A DNA stretch of 64,000 nt from DASPMP01 sp035626995 (lineage in GTDB: Bacteria; Gemmatimonadota; Gemmatimonadetes; Gemmatimonadales; Gemmatimonadaceae), in the NCBI GenBank assembly GCA_035626995.1, contig DASPMP010000141.1:1-64000 (forward strand), read 5' to 3'. This document shows positions 25,378 to 34,483 of the stretch, one piece after another. Positions within the stretch are counted from its first letter, which is position 1, and each line of letters begins with the position of its first letter. A program made the position numbers and the translations under genes. The notes below the pieces were generated by a model that worked only from the letters and a program-made list of their open reading frames with translations, did not search any database and was not told the DNA's origin.

Positions 25378-28300
25378 ATGAAGCAGAGTGCACGGCTCCT
25401 CATCCAGACCGGATTCTTCTCGTTGCTTGTCATGCCGGGTGTTCGAGGATCACTCGACGCGCAGGAGACAACCGCGGGGCGCGCGGTGATCACCGGCGTC
25501 GTTCGCGATGCCGCATCCGGCAGCCCGATCCCGGGCGTCACCGTGAGCATTCCCGGTACGCCGTTCCAGAACACGTCCAACGAGCAGGGGCGCTACACGC
25601 TGCGCAACGTCCCGATGGGCACTCACACCATCGACGCGCGCCGGGTGGGCTATGCGCAGTTCCACGAAACGAATGTGCGCGTCAATCGCCCCGACTTCAC
25701 GCTCGACATCGCCATCAGCCAGATGGCGCTCTCACTGTCCGCCGTCACCACGTCAGCGACGGTCGATCCGACCTCCGGCACCAAGTCACCCTTCGCGGTC
25801 CAGAAGTTGAGTGCGGAAAACATTCCCGTGCCCACCACAGGCGTGACCAGCAACCTGCAGGGGAAAGTCGCAGGGCTGCAGGTGACTCGCCCCTCCGGCA
25901 GCACCAGCGGCGATGAGCCCTGGGTGCAGATCCGATCGGTGCAGAGCCCCGGCAATCGCGGCGCGAGCCCGCTCATCGTCGTGGACGGTGTGCCACTCAA
26001 CATGGTCCGGCAGACCAACTCGGGCACCACGGTGAGCACCAGCGGCGCCGTTGGCGTCGTCGTCGGCAATGGCGACGCGGTTCCCGTGCGCTCCAGCGAC
26101 ATCGAAGGCCTCGACATCGAGAGCATTGAGATCATCAAGGGCGCCGCGGCCGCGGCGCTGTACGGATCGCAGGCGGCGAGTGGCGTCATCTCCATCAAGA
26201 CGCGCCGCGGCACCGACCTCGGTCTCGGCAAGTCGCAGGTGGAGCTCCGCACCGACTACGGCTTCGACCAGGTCATCGACATGCCGGAGCAGCGGATCCA
26301 CCACCACTATCTCGTCGACGACCAGGGGCGTTGGGTGAACACCCTCGGCCAGGAAGTGACGCGCGCGAACCGCGTGATCGATCCCGACCTGATGGTCGAC
26401 AACAACTTTGCCAACATCTACAACCCGGTGCAGCAGGTCTTCCAGGCGAACAAGACCTGGAACTCCACGGTGCGCGTCAGCCACATGTCCGAGGCGAGCA
26501 ACTTCTACGTCGCCTACACGCGCTCGCGCCAGCCGGGTACCCTCCGCGAGGCGGAGGGATCGACCAACCAGAGCATGCGGTTGAACATCGACCATCGCCC
26601 CAAGGAAAACGTCCAGCTCTCCTTCGGCGCGAACTACAGCCGGAACAACGACGTGCCGACCGTCGCGAACTTCGTGACCCTCTTCGGCTTCGATCCCGAC
26701 GTCAACCTGCTCGCGCCGGGCGAAGAGCGCGGCACCAAGTACAAGATCTCCCCGGATTCCGCGAACCCGACGATCCTCAACCCGCTCTACAGCCAGTCCA
26801 TCTCGGGGAACAGCACGCGACGCAACGCGGCGCAGCTGAGCGGCAACCTGAACTATCGCCCCTTCAACTGGCTGACCATCGTCGGCAACCTTGGCTACAA
26901 CCGGCAGGAAGGCATCTCCGACCTGTACTCGCCGCCGGGACTTCCGTCGGACGAAGCCGGTGGTGTCACCCTCGGCTCCATCTCGTACACCGAGCAGCAC
27001 GCCGACGGCCTCGCGGGCTACACGTCTGCGACCGTGATGCGGAACATCGGGCTCATGACCGCGCGCTTCACCGGCCAGCTGGAAACCAGCAAGCGCAAAT
27101 TCCTCCAGTTCAACGCGACCGGCACGGACTTCACGATCATTGGCGCGCGTTCACTCAACGCGGCGGCCACCAAGAACAACTCTTCCTTCCAGACGGAAGC
27201 CCGGCTCAACGCCGGCTTCGGCAGCGTCGCGCTGGACTACGACGGCAAGTACATCAGTGACTTCCTGTATCGCCGCGAGGGTAGCTCCCTCTATGGCCCT
27301 CGCGCGCGGTACAACAACTTCTGGCGCGGCTCAGGCGCCTGGCTCGCATCGCGCGAAGGCTGGTGGCCCCAGGCACTCAAGGACCTGACCCTCGCCAAGT
27401 TCCGCTATTCCTACGGCGAGTCCGGCACCGAGCCCGATTTCAACGACCAGTTCGAGGCGGTGAGCGTGACGACCACCGGCTTCGTCCGGGGCCGTCTTGG
27501 AAACCGTGAGCTCCTTCCCGAAACCAAGCAGGAGCATGAGCTCGGGCTCGACCTGATCTACAAGGATCGTGCATCGCTCAGCCTCACCTATGCGCGGTCG
27601 AACACGAAGAACGGCATCATGGAAGTTGACGCTCCGAACGTCACGGGCTTCAACACCTACACGCGCAACGCCGCGAAGGCGCACGGCTACGCGTACGAGA
27701 TCACCGCGGAAGGGCAGGTGATGAACCGCCAGAACTTCCGCTGGACCGTGCTGGGCAACTTCGACCGGTCCAAGTCGTTCCTGGATACGTACGGCCGCTC
27801 GTGCTACAACAACACGCCGCAATTCGTTCGCATCTGCGACGGCGTGCCGATCACGCAGTACTGGGGCCTCGTCATGATGAAGGACCTCAGCCAGCTGGCG
27901 CCCTCGCGCAGCGGAACTCCGGGCGCCTGGGACATCAACGACGAGGGCTTCCTCGTTCCCGTTGGGGTCGGCAACCGGTGGTATGAAGGGATGTCGAAGA
28001 ACCTCTGGGGCACACCGGTGGTCATCGACGGCATCACCTACAACTGGGGAACGCCGCAGCCGCAGTGGGACGACGCAGCGGCCACGGTGCTCTACGCGCC
28101 CATCGGCGATTGGTCGCCGAAGTTCAACTTCGGTCTCGGCAACCGGTTCAACTACAAGAACTGGCAGCTGTACGCCCTCGTGAGCGGCGTCATCGGCGGC
28201 CAGATCGTGAACGGCTACCGGATGTGGATGGAGCAGAACCTCGACGCGCGCACGGTGGACCAGACCGGACGCCCCGACAGCCTGAAGAAGCCGTACATCT

Positions 28301-28650
28301 ACTACCTGAACCTTCCCGGTGGCGGAAAGACCAGTGGTCTGACGTCGCAGAACGGCACCACCACCCGGAACAACGACCAGTACGTCGAATCCGCCACGTA
28401 CACGAAGCTCGCTGAAGTGCAGCTGCTCTACACGTTCCACTCGCGTCAGCACGCGTGGCTCAACAAGGCGGGCGCCGACCGGCTCACCCTCGAGCTGAAT
28501 GGCACCAACCTGCTGCGCTGGGACAATGGCTACCAGGGACTCGACCAGGAGGGCTTCTACACGCTCTCCGATCACCAGCGCATCAAGTTCGACGGCATGC
28601 GCTACCCGCTGGCCAGACGGTATACGACATCCATCACCGTAGTCTTCTAA
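25378..28650 (+). CDS. SusC/RagA-family TonB-dependent outer-membrane transporter
   Basis: 1,090-residue receptor. ATG 25378 follows GAGG at a 5-nt spacing and opens a signal peptide ending near SLDAQE. An N-terminal carboxypeptidase-regulatory-like domain (ITGVVRDAASGSPIPGV, YTLRNVPMG) spans roughly residues 37-110. The plug carries VAGLQVTRPSG, LIVVDGVPLN, IESIEIIKGAAAAALYG and ASGVISIKT, all hallmarks of SusC proteins. The remaining ~800 residues form the beta-barrel, ending in the aromatic C-terminal signal TTSITVVF. It imports oligomeric nutrients together with the SusD lipoprotein encoded 23 nt downstream. The substrate cannot be read from the sequence. Confidence 0.95.
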   Translation: MKQSARLLIQTGFFSLLVMPGVRGSLDAQETTAGRAVITGVVRDAASGSPIPGVTVSIPGTPFQNTSNEQGRYTLRNVPMGTHTIDARRVGYAQFHETNVRVNRPDFTLDIAISQMALSLSAVTTSATVDPTSGTKSPFAVQKLSAENIPVPTTGVTSNLQGKVAGLQVTRPSGSTSGDEPWVQIRSVQSPGNRGASPLIVVDGVPLNMVRQTNSGTTVSTSGAVGVVVGNGDAVPVRSSDIEGLDIESIEIIKGAAAAALYGSQAASGVISIKTRRGTDLGLGKSQVELRTDYGFDQVIDMPEQRIHHHYLVDDQGRWVNTLGQEVTRANRVIDPDLMVDNNFANIYNPVQQVFQANKTWNSTVRVSHMSEASNFYVAYTRSRQPGTLREAEGSTNQSMRLNIDHRPKENVQLSFGANYSRNNDVPTVANFVTLFGFDPDVNLLAPGEERGTKYKISPDSANPTILNPLYSQSISGNSTRRNAAQLSGNLNYRPFNWLTIVGNLGYNRQEGISDLYSPPGLPSDEAGGVTLGSISYTEQHADGLAGYTSATVMRNIGLMTARFTGQLETSKRKFLQFNATGTDFTIIGARSLNAAATKNNSSFQTEARLNAGFGSVALDYDGKYISDFLYRREGSSLYGPRARYNNFWRGSGAWLASREGWWPQALKDLTLAKFRYSYGESGTEPDFNDQFEAVSVTTTGFVRGRLGNRELLPETKQEHELGLDLIYKDRASLSLTYARSNTKNGIMEVDAPNVTGFNTYTRNAAKAHGYAYEITAEGQVMNRQNFRWTVLGNFDRSKSFLDTYGRSCYNNTPQFVRICDGVPITQYWGLVMMKDLSQLAPSRSGTPGAWDINDEGFLVPVGVGNRWYEGMSKNLWGTPVVIDGITYNWGTPQPQWDDAAATVLYAPIGDWSPKFNFGLGNRFNYKNWQLYALVSGVIGGQIVNGYRMWMEQNLDARTVDQTGRPDSLKKPYIYYLNLPGGGKTSGLTSQNGTTTRNNDQYVESATYTKLAEVQLLYTFHSRQHAWLNKAGADRLTLELNGTNLLRWDNGYQGLDQEGFYTLSDHQRIKFDGMRYPLARRYTTSITVVF

Positions 28651-28673
28651 CCCGAGCCAGAGAGCCAAGGATC

Positions 28674-30524
28674 ATGCAGACGACAGGAATGATTCCACGC
28701 ACGCTGGCCTTCGGGGGCGCCGCCCTGCTGCTCGCGGGCTGCCTCAACCTCGAAGTGGACAACCCGAACGCGCCGACGCTCGAGGCATCGCTGTCGACGC
28801 CGGCGAACGTCGAGCTCACCGCGGGCTCCTCGTTCAAGTACCTCTGGGCGCAGATCCAGAACGACGACCCGCGCCAAGGTGTCTCGCTCTTTCCCGGCGT
28901 TGGCTTGTCTGGCCTTGCGGACGAGCTGACGTACGCCGACAACCAGGGGCAGTTCCAGCAGATCGCGGGACGCCCCCGCATGCCATTCGACAACGCCTTC
29001 GCCGGCGCCTGGTTCACCCGCATGCCGATGGCGAACTACTACACCGCCATCAACGGCTGCGCGGACGTGATTCGGGCCATCCACATCGACGGCATGAAGC
29101 TCGGCCCGATCAGTGCCGCGCATCCGAACGGCCTCAACACCTCACGCGCGACCTGGTTCTGCAAGTTCGTCCAGGGCGTTGGCCACATCCAGCTCGGCAT
29201 CCTGTACGACAAGGCCCTCCTCGTGGATGATGGGATTCCGTTCGCGGATATGGACATCTACAGCACCGACCACCGGCCGCCGGCGGAAGTCATCGCGCAC
29301 GGGATGGCGCTGCTTCAGGAAGCGATCGACAGCGCCAAGGTCACCTGCACGGCGACGCCGACGCCGCCCTGTGTGCCTGCGCTCTCCACGCCCACTACCT
29401 GGGCGAATGGAGTCGCGTACACCAACCAGGACATCATCAAGCTCGCGAGCTCATGGAAGGCCCGCGCGATGCTCTACGGCATCCGCAGCGACGCCGACTG
29501 GACAGCGACCGACGCGCCCGGCTACTGGGATCGCGTCATCGCCTACGTCGATAGCGGCATCACCAGCTCCATCGGTGGCGTTGCGTTTTCGCAGCCGAAC
29601 GGGTTTGTCGTGCAGGCGGACAACACCATTCGCGGGGCACGCACCTTCACCTACGCGACGGTCTCCAACAACGCGTACACGGGCACCGGGACTCCGGCGA
29701 CGAACGCCGGCCGCATCTCGCAGGAATTCCTTGGTCCCGGCGACACCACCAGCGCGTATCTGTGGTGGCGCGGATTGAGCGACGCGGGTGACCTGCTGCA
29801 GCTGCACGACACCACGTACGAAAGTCCGGACCGTCGCATGCCGCGGTTCAACGAACCTCTGACGTCGGCAACCGCCACGCCCATCGCGGGCACGGGCACG
29901 TATTTCGGTCGCCTCAGCAACCTGTTCCAGGCCACGGCGGCGAACAGTCCCTGGGCAAACACGCGCTACTACAACAAGCGCTTCCAGGGCACCTCGCAGT
30001 ACCATCTCAACGGTCTCGTCTCCACGATGCGTCCGGCCGAGATGGATCTCATCAAGGCGGAGGCACTGATTCGCCGGAATGGCGCGGGCGACATCGACGC
30101 CGCCGCCACGCTCATCAACCGCACCCGCGTCACCAACGGTGGATTGACGGCGCTCCCGAACGGGATGACCCAGACGTCGCTCATTCCGGGAGCGGCGCCA
30201 GGAAACGCAGGCGCGGCGTGCGTGCCCCGCAGCTTCCGCGATCCATCGCAGTGCGGCACCATCATGGATGCGCTGCTCTGGGAGAAGCGGCTCGAGAACA
30301 GTGGCGTCGAGTCCACGATCAACTGGGCCGACTGGCGCCGCTTCGGAATGCTGCGCGAAGGCAGCCTGATCAGCCTTCCGATTCACGGACGCGAGCTCGT
30401 TGCGCTCGGCCTTCCATATTACACGTACGGCGGCAACACCCCGGGCAGTGTGGGAGTGGCCGGAACGGCGTACGTCACGCGCGGCGCTCCCGGCGACGGC
30501 AGTTCCCCGGCCTGGATTCAGTGA
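28674..30524 (+). CDS. SusD/RagB-family surface lipoprotein
   Basis: 616 residues. I chose ATG 28674, which has AAGG just upstream and opens a lipoprotein signal with lipobox LLAGC (Cys23). The mature start NLEVDNPNAPT is typical of SusD partners. The C-terminal SusD half shows PAEMDLIKAEALIRRN, then LINRTRVTNGG, and the ending DALLWEKRLENSGVESTINWADWRRFG. These match the RagB/SusD helical fold that lids the SusC barrel. It lies 23 nt after susC, so the two are cotranscribed. It would bind the imported ligand at the cell surface. Confidence 0.93.
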   Translation: MQTTGMIPRTLAFGGAALLLAGCLNLEVDNPNAPTLEASLSTPANVELTAGSSFKYLWAQIQNDDPRQGVSLFPGVGLSGLADELTYADNQGQFQQIAGRPRMPFDNAFAGAWFTRMPMANYYTAINGCADVIRAIHIDGMKLGPISAAHPNGLNTSRATWFCKFVQGVGHIQLGILYDKALLVDDGIPFADMDIYSTDHRPPAEVIAHGMALLQEAIDSAKVTCTATPTPPCVPALSTPTTWANGVAYTNQDIIKLASSWKARAMLYGIRSDADWTATDAPGYWDRVIAYVDSGITSSIGGVAFSQPNGFVVQADNTIRGARTFTYATVSNNAYTGTGTPATNAGRISQEFLGPGDTTSAYLWWRGLSDAGDLLQLHDTTYESPDRRMPRFNEPLTSATATPIAGTGTYFGRLSNLFQATAANSPWANTRYYNKRFQGTSQYHLNGLVSTMRPAEMDLIKAEALIRRNGAGDIDAAATLINRTRVTNGGLTALPNGMTQTSLIPGAAPGNAGAACVPRSFRDPSQCGTIMDALLWEKRLENSGVESTINWADWRRFGMLREGSLISLPIHGRELVALGLPYYTYGGNTPGSVGVAGTAYVTRGAPGDGSSPAWIQ

Positions 30525-30563
30525 GCCTGGAACAAGCAATGGAGATACGGCATCCAGCACCGG

Positions 30564-31604
30564 TTGACTGAGCGGGAACGCGTTCCAGTCCTGATCGCAT
30601 CGTGGCTGGAGCAGCACCATGTAGACCGAATCGCGGCGGCAGCACCGGAGCGCATCGAAGTGATGTACGCGCCGGAGCTGCTGCCGTTGCCGCGCTATGA
30701 AGCCGACCATCACGCTCCGCGACGCCAGCTCGACGACGTCGCGTTGAAGCGCTGGGCGGGAATGCTCGCCCGCGCCGAGATCGCGTTCGAGTTCGACTGG
30801 GACAAGCCGATGGAGTTGCTCGAGCGCGCGCCGAGGCTGCGGTGGGTGCAGGCCTCCAGCTCCGGCATCGGTCCCATGCTCGTGCGGCTGAAGCTGGCCG
30901 GCTCGCGTCTCGTCGTCACCAACGCGGCAAGCATTCACGCGCAGCCGCTCGCGGAATTCGTCCTCATGGGCGCCCTGTATTTCGCCAAGGACATGCCGCG
31001 CCTCACCGAGCACAAGGCCGCGAAGACGTGGCAACGCTTCTGTGGACGCCAGCTGGATGGCACCCGCATGCTGCTCATCGGCATGGGGAAGGTCGGCGCA
31101 CGGGTCGCAGAACTGTGCGCCGCGCTTGGCGTGGAGGTGATCGGCAATCGCCGCTCCGCCCTTGGCACGCTCCCCACCGGCGTGAGCCGGATGGTCAATG
31201 CGGAAGGAATCGACGCGGAGCTCCCGAACATCGACTGGCTCGTGCTGGCCGCGCCCGACACGCCCGAGACCGCGAAGATGATCGACGGCCGGCGACTCGA
31301 CCTGCTGCCGCCGCATGCTGTTATCATCAACATCGGACGCGGATCGCTCTTCGACGAGCCAGCACTCATCGAGCGGTTGGCATCCGGCCGCATTCGCGGC
31401 GCCGCGCTCGACGTCTTCGCCAAGGAGCCGCTGCCCGAAGACAGCCCGCTGTGGGACATGCCGAACGTGATCGTCTCACCGCACTCGGCGAGCACGGTCG
31501 CGCAGGAAAACGACCGGCTCGTGGATCTCTTCATCGAGAACATCGGGCGGTATCTCGAGGGTCGGGCGCTGGTGAACGAGTTCGATCACGGGCGGCTGTA
31601 CTGA
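30564..31604 (+). CDS. D-isomer-specific 2-hydroxyacid dehydrogenase
   Basis: 346-residue NAD-dependent dehydrogenase that interconverts 2-oxo acids and D-2-hydroxy acids. The nucleotide-binding motif GMGKVG is at 173-178. The three catalytic residues are present: Arg259 (INIGRG), Glu288 (DVFAKEP) and His307 (SPHSAS). The probable start is TTG 30564, without a strong ribosome-binding site; no ATG is better placed. It follows the SusD gene by 39 nt and precedes the SDR gene by 19 nt, which suggests that the imported substrate is processed to, or through, a 2-oxo or 2-hydroxy acid (inference). Confidence 0.9.
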   Translation: MTERERVPVLIASWLEQHHVDRIAAAAPERIEVMYAPELLPLPRYEADHHAPRRQLDDVALKRWAGMLARAEIAFEFDWDKPMELLERAPRLRWVQASSSGIGPMLVRLKLAGSRLVVTNAASIHAQPLAEFVLMGALYFAKDMPRLTEHKAAKTWQRFCGRQLDGTRMLLIGMGKVGARVAELCAALGVEVIGNRRSALGTLPTGVSRMVNAEGIDAELPNIDWLVLAAPDTPETAKMIDGRRLDLLPPHAVIINIGRGSLFDEPALIERLASGRIRGAALDVFAKEPLPEDSPLWDMPNVIVSPHSASTVAQENDRLVDLFIENIGRYLEGRALVNEFDHGRLY

Positions 31605-31623
31605 TTCATTTCATGGAACACCG

Positions 31624-32412
31624 ATGAACCTGGGACTCACAGACAAGCCGGTGCTCGTCTGCGCCTCGAGCGCCGGCCTTGGCCGCGCAACCGCGATGGA
31701 ATTCGCGCGGGAAGGCGCGCGCGTCATGCTCACCGCCCGCCGCGAAGATGAGCTGAAGCGCGCGGTTGCGGAGATCACGGATGCCACCGGGAACACGCCG
31801 AAGTACCTGGTGGCGGATCTCACGAAAGCCGCGGATGTCACGCGGCTGGTTCAGTCGACAACGGAGGCGTTCGGCGGGTTGTACACCGTCGTCAACAATT
31901 CCGGTGGCCCGCCCGCTGGGACCTTCGAGCGTTTCGATGACGCCGCATGGCAGTCCGCCTTCGAGCTGAACCTGCTCAGCTATATCCGGGTCATTCGCGC
32001 GGCGGTCCCGGCCATGCGCGCGGGGGGCGGTGGACGGATCGTGAACTTCACCTCGTCCTCGGTAAAGAGTCCCATCGAGAACCTCGTCCTCTCGAACACC
32101 TTTCGTACGGGTGTGCTGGGGCTCTCGAAGACACTGGCGGGAGAGCTCGGGCCCGACGGCATCCTCGTGAACGTCCTCGGTCCCGGACGCGTGCAGACCG
32201 AGCGCATCACCCAGCTCGATACCGGGCGCGCCGCAAAGGCGGGGATCTCAATCGACCAGGTCCGCGTCAACACGTCGAAGACGATTCCGCTGGGACGCTA
32301 CGGCGTGCCCGACGAGTACGCGCGCGTCGCTGTCTTCCTCGGATCTCCCGCAAACACGTATGTCACCGGCCAGACGCTCCTTGTCGACGGTGGCATGGTC
32401 AAGGCCTACTGA
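31624..32412 (+). CDS. SDR-family protein lacking the standard catalytic Tyr/Lys
   Basis: 262 residues with an SDR fold similar to 3-oxoacyl-ACP reductases. The cofactor loop reads ASSAGLG (near 14-20) instead of GxSSGIG, and the active-site segment that is normally YxxxK reads SNTFR before GVLGLSK, so both tyrosine and lysine are replaced. This matches a known SDR subgroup described as resembling beta-ketoacyl reductases without a perfect NAD motif or tetrad. VNNSGGP, the serine-rich SSSVKSP, and VTGQTLLVDGG are retained. It sits between a 2-hydroxyacid dehydrogenase and a DHDPS-family lyase (11-nt gap), so it probably belongs to the same pathway. The reaction is unknown. Confidence 0.88.
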   Translation: MNLGLTDKPVLVCASSAGLGRATAMEFAREGARVMLTARREDELKRAVAEITDATGNTPKYLVADLTKAADVTRLVQSTTEAFGGLYTVVNNSGGPPAGTFERFDDAAWQSAFELNLLSYIRVIRAAVPAMRAGGGGRIVNFTSSSVKSPIENLVLSNTFRTGVLGLSKTLAGELGPDGILVNVLGPGRVQTERITQLDTGRAAKAGISIDQVRVNTSKTIPLGRYGVPDEYARVAVFLGSPANTYVTGQTLLVDGGMVKAY

Positions 32413-32423
32413 ACGGTTCTCCA

Positions 32424-33362
32424 ATGCTCATGCGACCGACCTTCAACTACACCGGCGTCATCCCCATCCTCGCGACGCCATTCAATGACGACGAGTCGCT
32501 CGACCTCGATTCACTCGCGCGCATCGTCGAGTTCAATGCGAGCGTCGGTGTGGACGGAGTCACCGTGCTCGGCTTGCTGGGCGAATCGAACCGCCTCACC
32601 GATGAAGAACGGACCGACATCGTCGGCTGTGCGGTCGAAGCCGCGGGCTCGCTTCCGGTCATCGTCGGGACAAGTCACACCGGCACGGCCGCGACCATCG
32701 CACTCAGTGACCAGGCGCTGCAGCTCGGCGCAACCGCGGTGATGATCACGCCGTCGGCGCAACCTGTGCCGAGCGACAAGGCGGTCATCGAATATTTCGA
32801 GCGCATCGCGAGGGAGTTTCCGGGGGCCATCGTCCTCCAGGATCATCCCGCGATCAGCCAGGTGCACATGTCGGTCGATCTCATCCTGCGCCTCGTGCGG
32901 GAGATCCCGACGATCGTCGCAATCAAGGCGGAAGCGCTTCCGAGCCCCGCCCGGATCGGTGCGCTGAAGAAGGGCATGGCCGAAGGCCGTCGCGTGCCGG
33001 TGCTCACGGGGCTTGGCGGCTTGTACGGATTGTTCGACCTCGAGCGCGGGTCGGACGGATTCAACACCGGCTTTGCCTTCCCCGAGGTGCTCATCGCCAT
33101 CGTTCGGGCGCACCGCGATGGCGACGAAGAGATGGCGCGCGCGCTGTACGAGCGCTACCTGCCCCTCATCGTCTTCGAGCAGCAGCCAGGAGTGGCCATC
33201 AGGAAGGAGATCCTCCGCCGGCGTGGCTTGCTGCGGAGCAACCGGGTGCGGCATCCCGGCGCGACCATCGACCCGATGGCCGCCGCGCAGCTCGAGCGGT
33301 TGCTGAACGCAACGTTTGACGGCGCACCTATCGACGCGCAGCTCATGGTCACCGCTGGTTGA
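32424..33362 (+). CDS. Dihydrodipicolinate-synthase/N-acetylneuraminate-lyase family aldolase
   Basis: 312-residue class I aldolase-family enzyme (TIM barrel). The Schiff-base lysine is Lys168 in AIKAE. The substrate-carboxylate loop reads LGLLGES (49-55) where DapA has GTTGES, and the position of the conserved YNxP tyrosine reads LQDHP (138-142). The enzyme is therefore unlikely to be the lysine-biosynthetic DapA; a catabolic 2-oxo-acid lyase or dehydratase role is more plausible. It is the last gene of the plus-strand run that starts at susC. A LysR regulator follows after 114 nt. Confidence 0.88.
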   Translation: MLMRPTFNYTGVIPILATPFNDDESLDLDSLARIVEFNASVGVDGVTVLGLLGESNRLTDEERTDIVGCAVEAAGSLPVIVGTSHTGTAATIALSDQALQLGATAVMITPSAQPVPSDKAVIEYFERIAREFPGAIVLQDHPAISQVHMSVDLILRLVREIPTIVAIKAEALPSPARIGALKKGMAEGRRVPVLTGLGGLYGLFDLERGSDGFNTGFAFPEVLIAIVRAHRDGDEEMARALYERYLPLIVFEQQPGVAIRKEILRRRGLLRSNRVRHPGATIDPMAAAQLERLLNATFDGAPIDAQLMVTAG

Positions 33363-33476
33363 TCTGACGCTGCACCGCGCGGAGTCGTCGCTGGCTCGTT
33401 GTGCCTGTGCGGTACACGACTTAACGTATTTCTCCCCACCAGTGATTGACCCGGAACGTGAGGAGGTAGCGTCCGG

Positions 33477-34361
33477 ATGGAGTTGAGACAGCTCGAGCAT
33501 TTCGTGGCAGTCGCCGAAGAGCGCTCGTTCACCCGTGCCGCACAGCGCGCCAACATCGTCCAGTCCGGACTGTCGATGTCCATCCGCGCGCTGGAGGAGG
33601 AGATCGGCACCAAGCTGTTCGAGCGGAGCACGCGCGGCATCGTGCTCACGCCGGCGGCCGAAGCGATGCTGCCGGAAGCACGCCGTGCGATCGCGGCCGT
33701 TGCGTCCGCGCGCGTTGCCGTGGACGCTACGGAAGGGTTGCTGCGCGGCAGCCTCCGCGTGGGCGTGGCGCAGGCCACCGATCCCCATCGCGTCGCAAAG
33801 TTGCTGGGACGGTTCAATGAGGACTACCCCGGCGTGATCGTGCGCGTCCTCCAGGGAAATGGAACGACACTGCTGGATGGCGTGATCGAGGGGAAGCTCG
33901 ACATGGCCATCTGCGGCAAGCCGATTGTCTGCCCGGACTCGGTGACGACCATTCCTCTCATGCGCGGCCGGTTCGTCTTCGCCTGCGGACCGAAGCACCC
34001 ACTGGCCTCGCACGACAAGGTCAAGCTCAGCGACCTTGCGCAGGAACGGTTCATCGAGATGAATCGCGGCTGGGTCAGCCGCCAACACACCGATCACGCC
34101 TTTGGGCTGGCCGGAATCAAGCGGAACATCATCTGTGAGCTCGACGACGTCGTGCTGATGCTGCAGATGATCGAGGAGCATCTTGGCGTCGGCATCCTCG
34201 GCGGTGGCGCTACGGGCAAGCACATCGGGATCAAGTACGTCCCTATCCACCCACCAATGTCGGAGTGGGAGTTCGTGGTCGCGTTCATGGGCGAGAAGCC
34301 AGCGAACGTTGCGGCGCGCGTGTTCCTCGGCATGACCACACGGGAGTGGATCAGCAGCTAG
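33477..34361 (+). CDS. LysR-family transcriptional regulator
   Basis: 294 residues. An AGGAGGT ribosome-binding site lies 9 nt upstream of ATG 33477. The N-terminal winged HTH is standard: ELRQLEHFVAVAEERSFTRAAQRANIVQSGLS..IRALEEEIGTKLFER, with the recognition helix near residues 28-46. The C-terminal half (from about 90) is the LysR effector-binding domain (RGSLRVGVAQA, DGVIEGKLDMAI). The family usually binds a small metabolite and controls adjacent genes. It lies directly after the lyase gene, so the susCD/dehydrogenase/lyase run is its most likely target (inference). Confidence 0.93.
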   Translation: MELRQLEHFVAVAEERSFTRAAQRANIVQSGLSMSIRALEEEIGTKLFERSTRGIVLTPAAEAMLPEARRAIAAVASARVAVDATEGLLRGSLRVGVAQATDPHRVAKLLGRFNEDYPGVIVRVLQGNGTTLLDGVIEGKLDMAICGKPIVCPDSVTTIPLMRGRFVFACGPKHPLASHDKVKLSDLAQERFIEMNRGWVSRQHTDHAFGLAGIKRNIICELDDVVLMLQMIEEHLGVGILGGGATGKHIGIKYVPIHPPMSEWEFVVAFMGEKPANVAARVFLGMTTREWISS

Positions 34362-34365
34362 CCCG

Positions 34366-34414
34366 GCTTTCTGCTCTCGGCTTTCTGCTCTCGGCTCTCG
34401 GCTCTCGGCTCTAG
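34366..34414. repeat. 7-bp GCTCTCG tandem array (7 units)
   Basis: Seven 7-bp units (GCTTTCT, GCTCTCG, GCTTTCT, three GCTCTCG, GCTCTAG) start 5 nt after the LysR stop codon. Similar arrays occur at 36424, 37208 and 46276. Confidence 0.85.
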
Positions 34415-34483
34415 GCGTAGACTTCACCCCGACCCGTCGAGCGCCCACTATTGAATAGTCCCAAACCTCCCGCGGAGCCTCGG

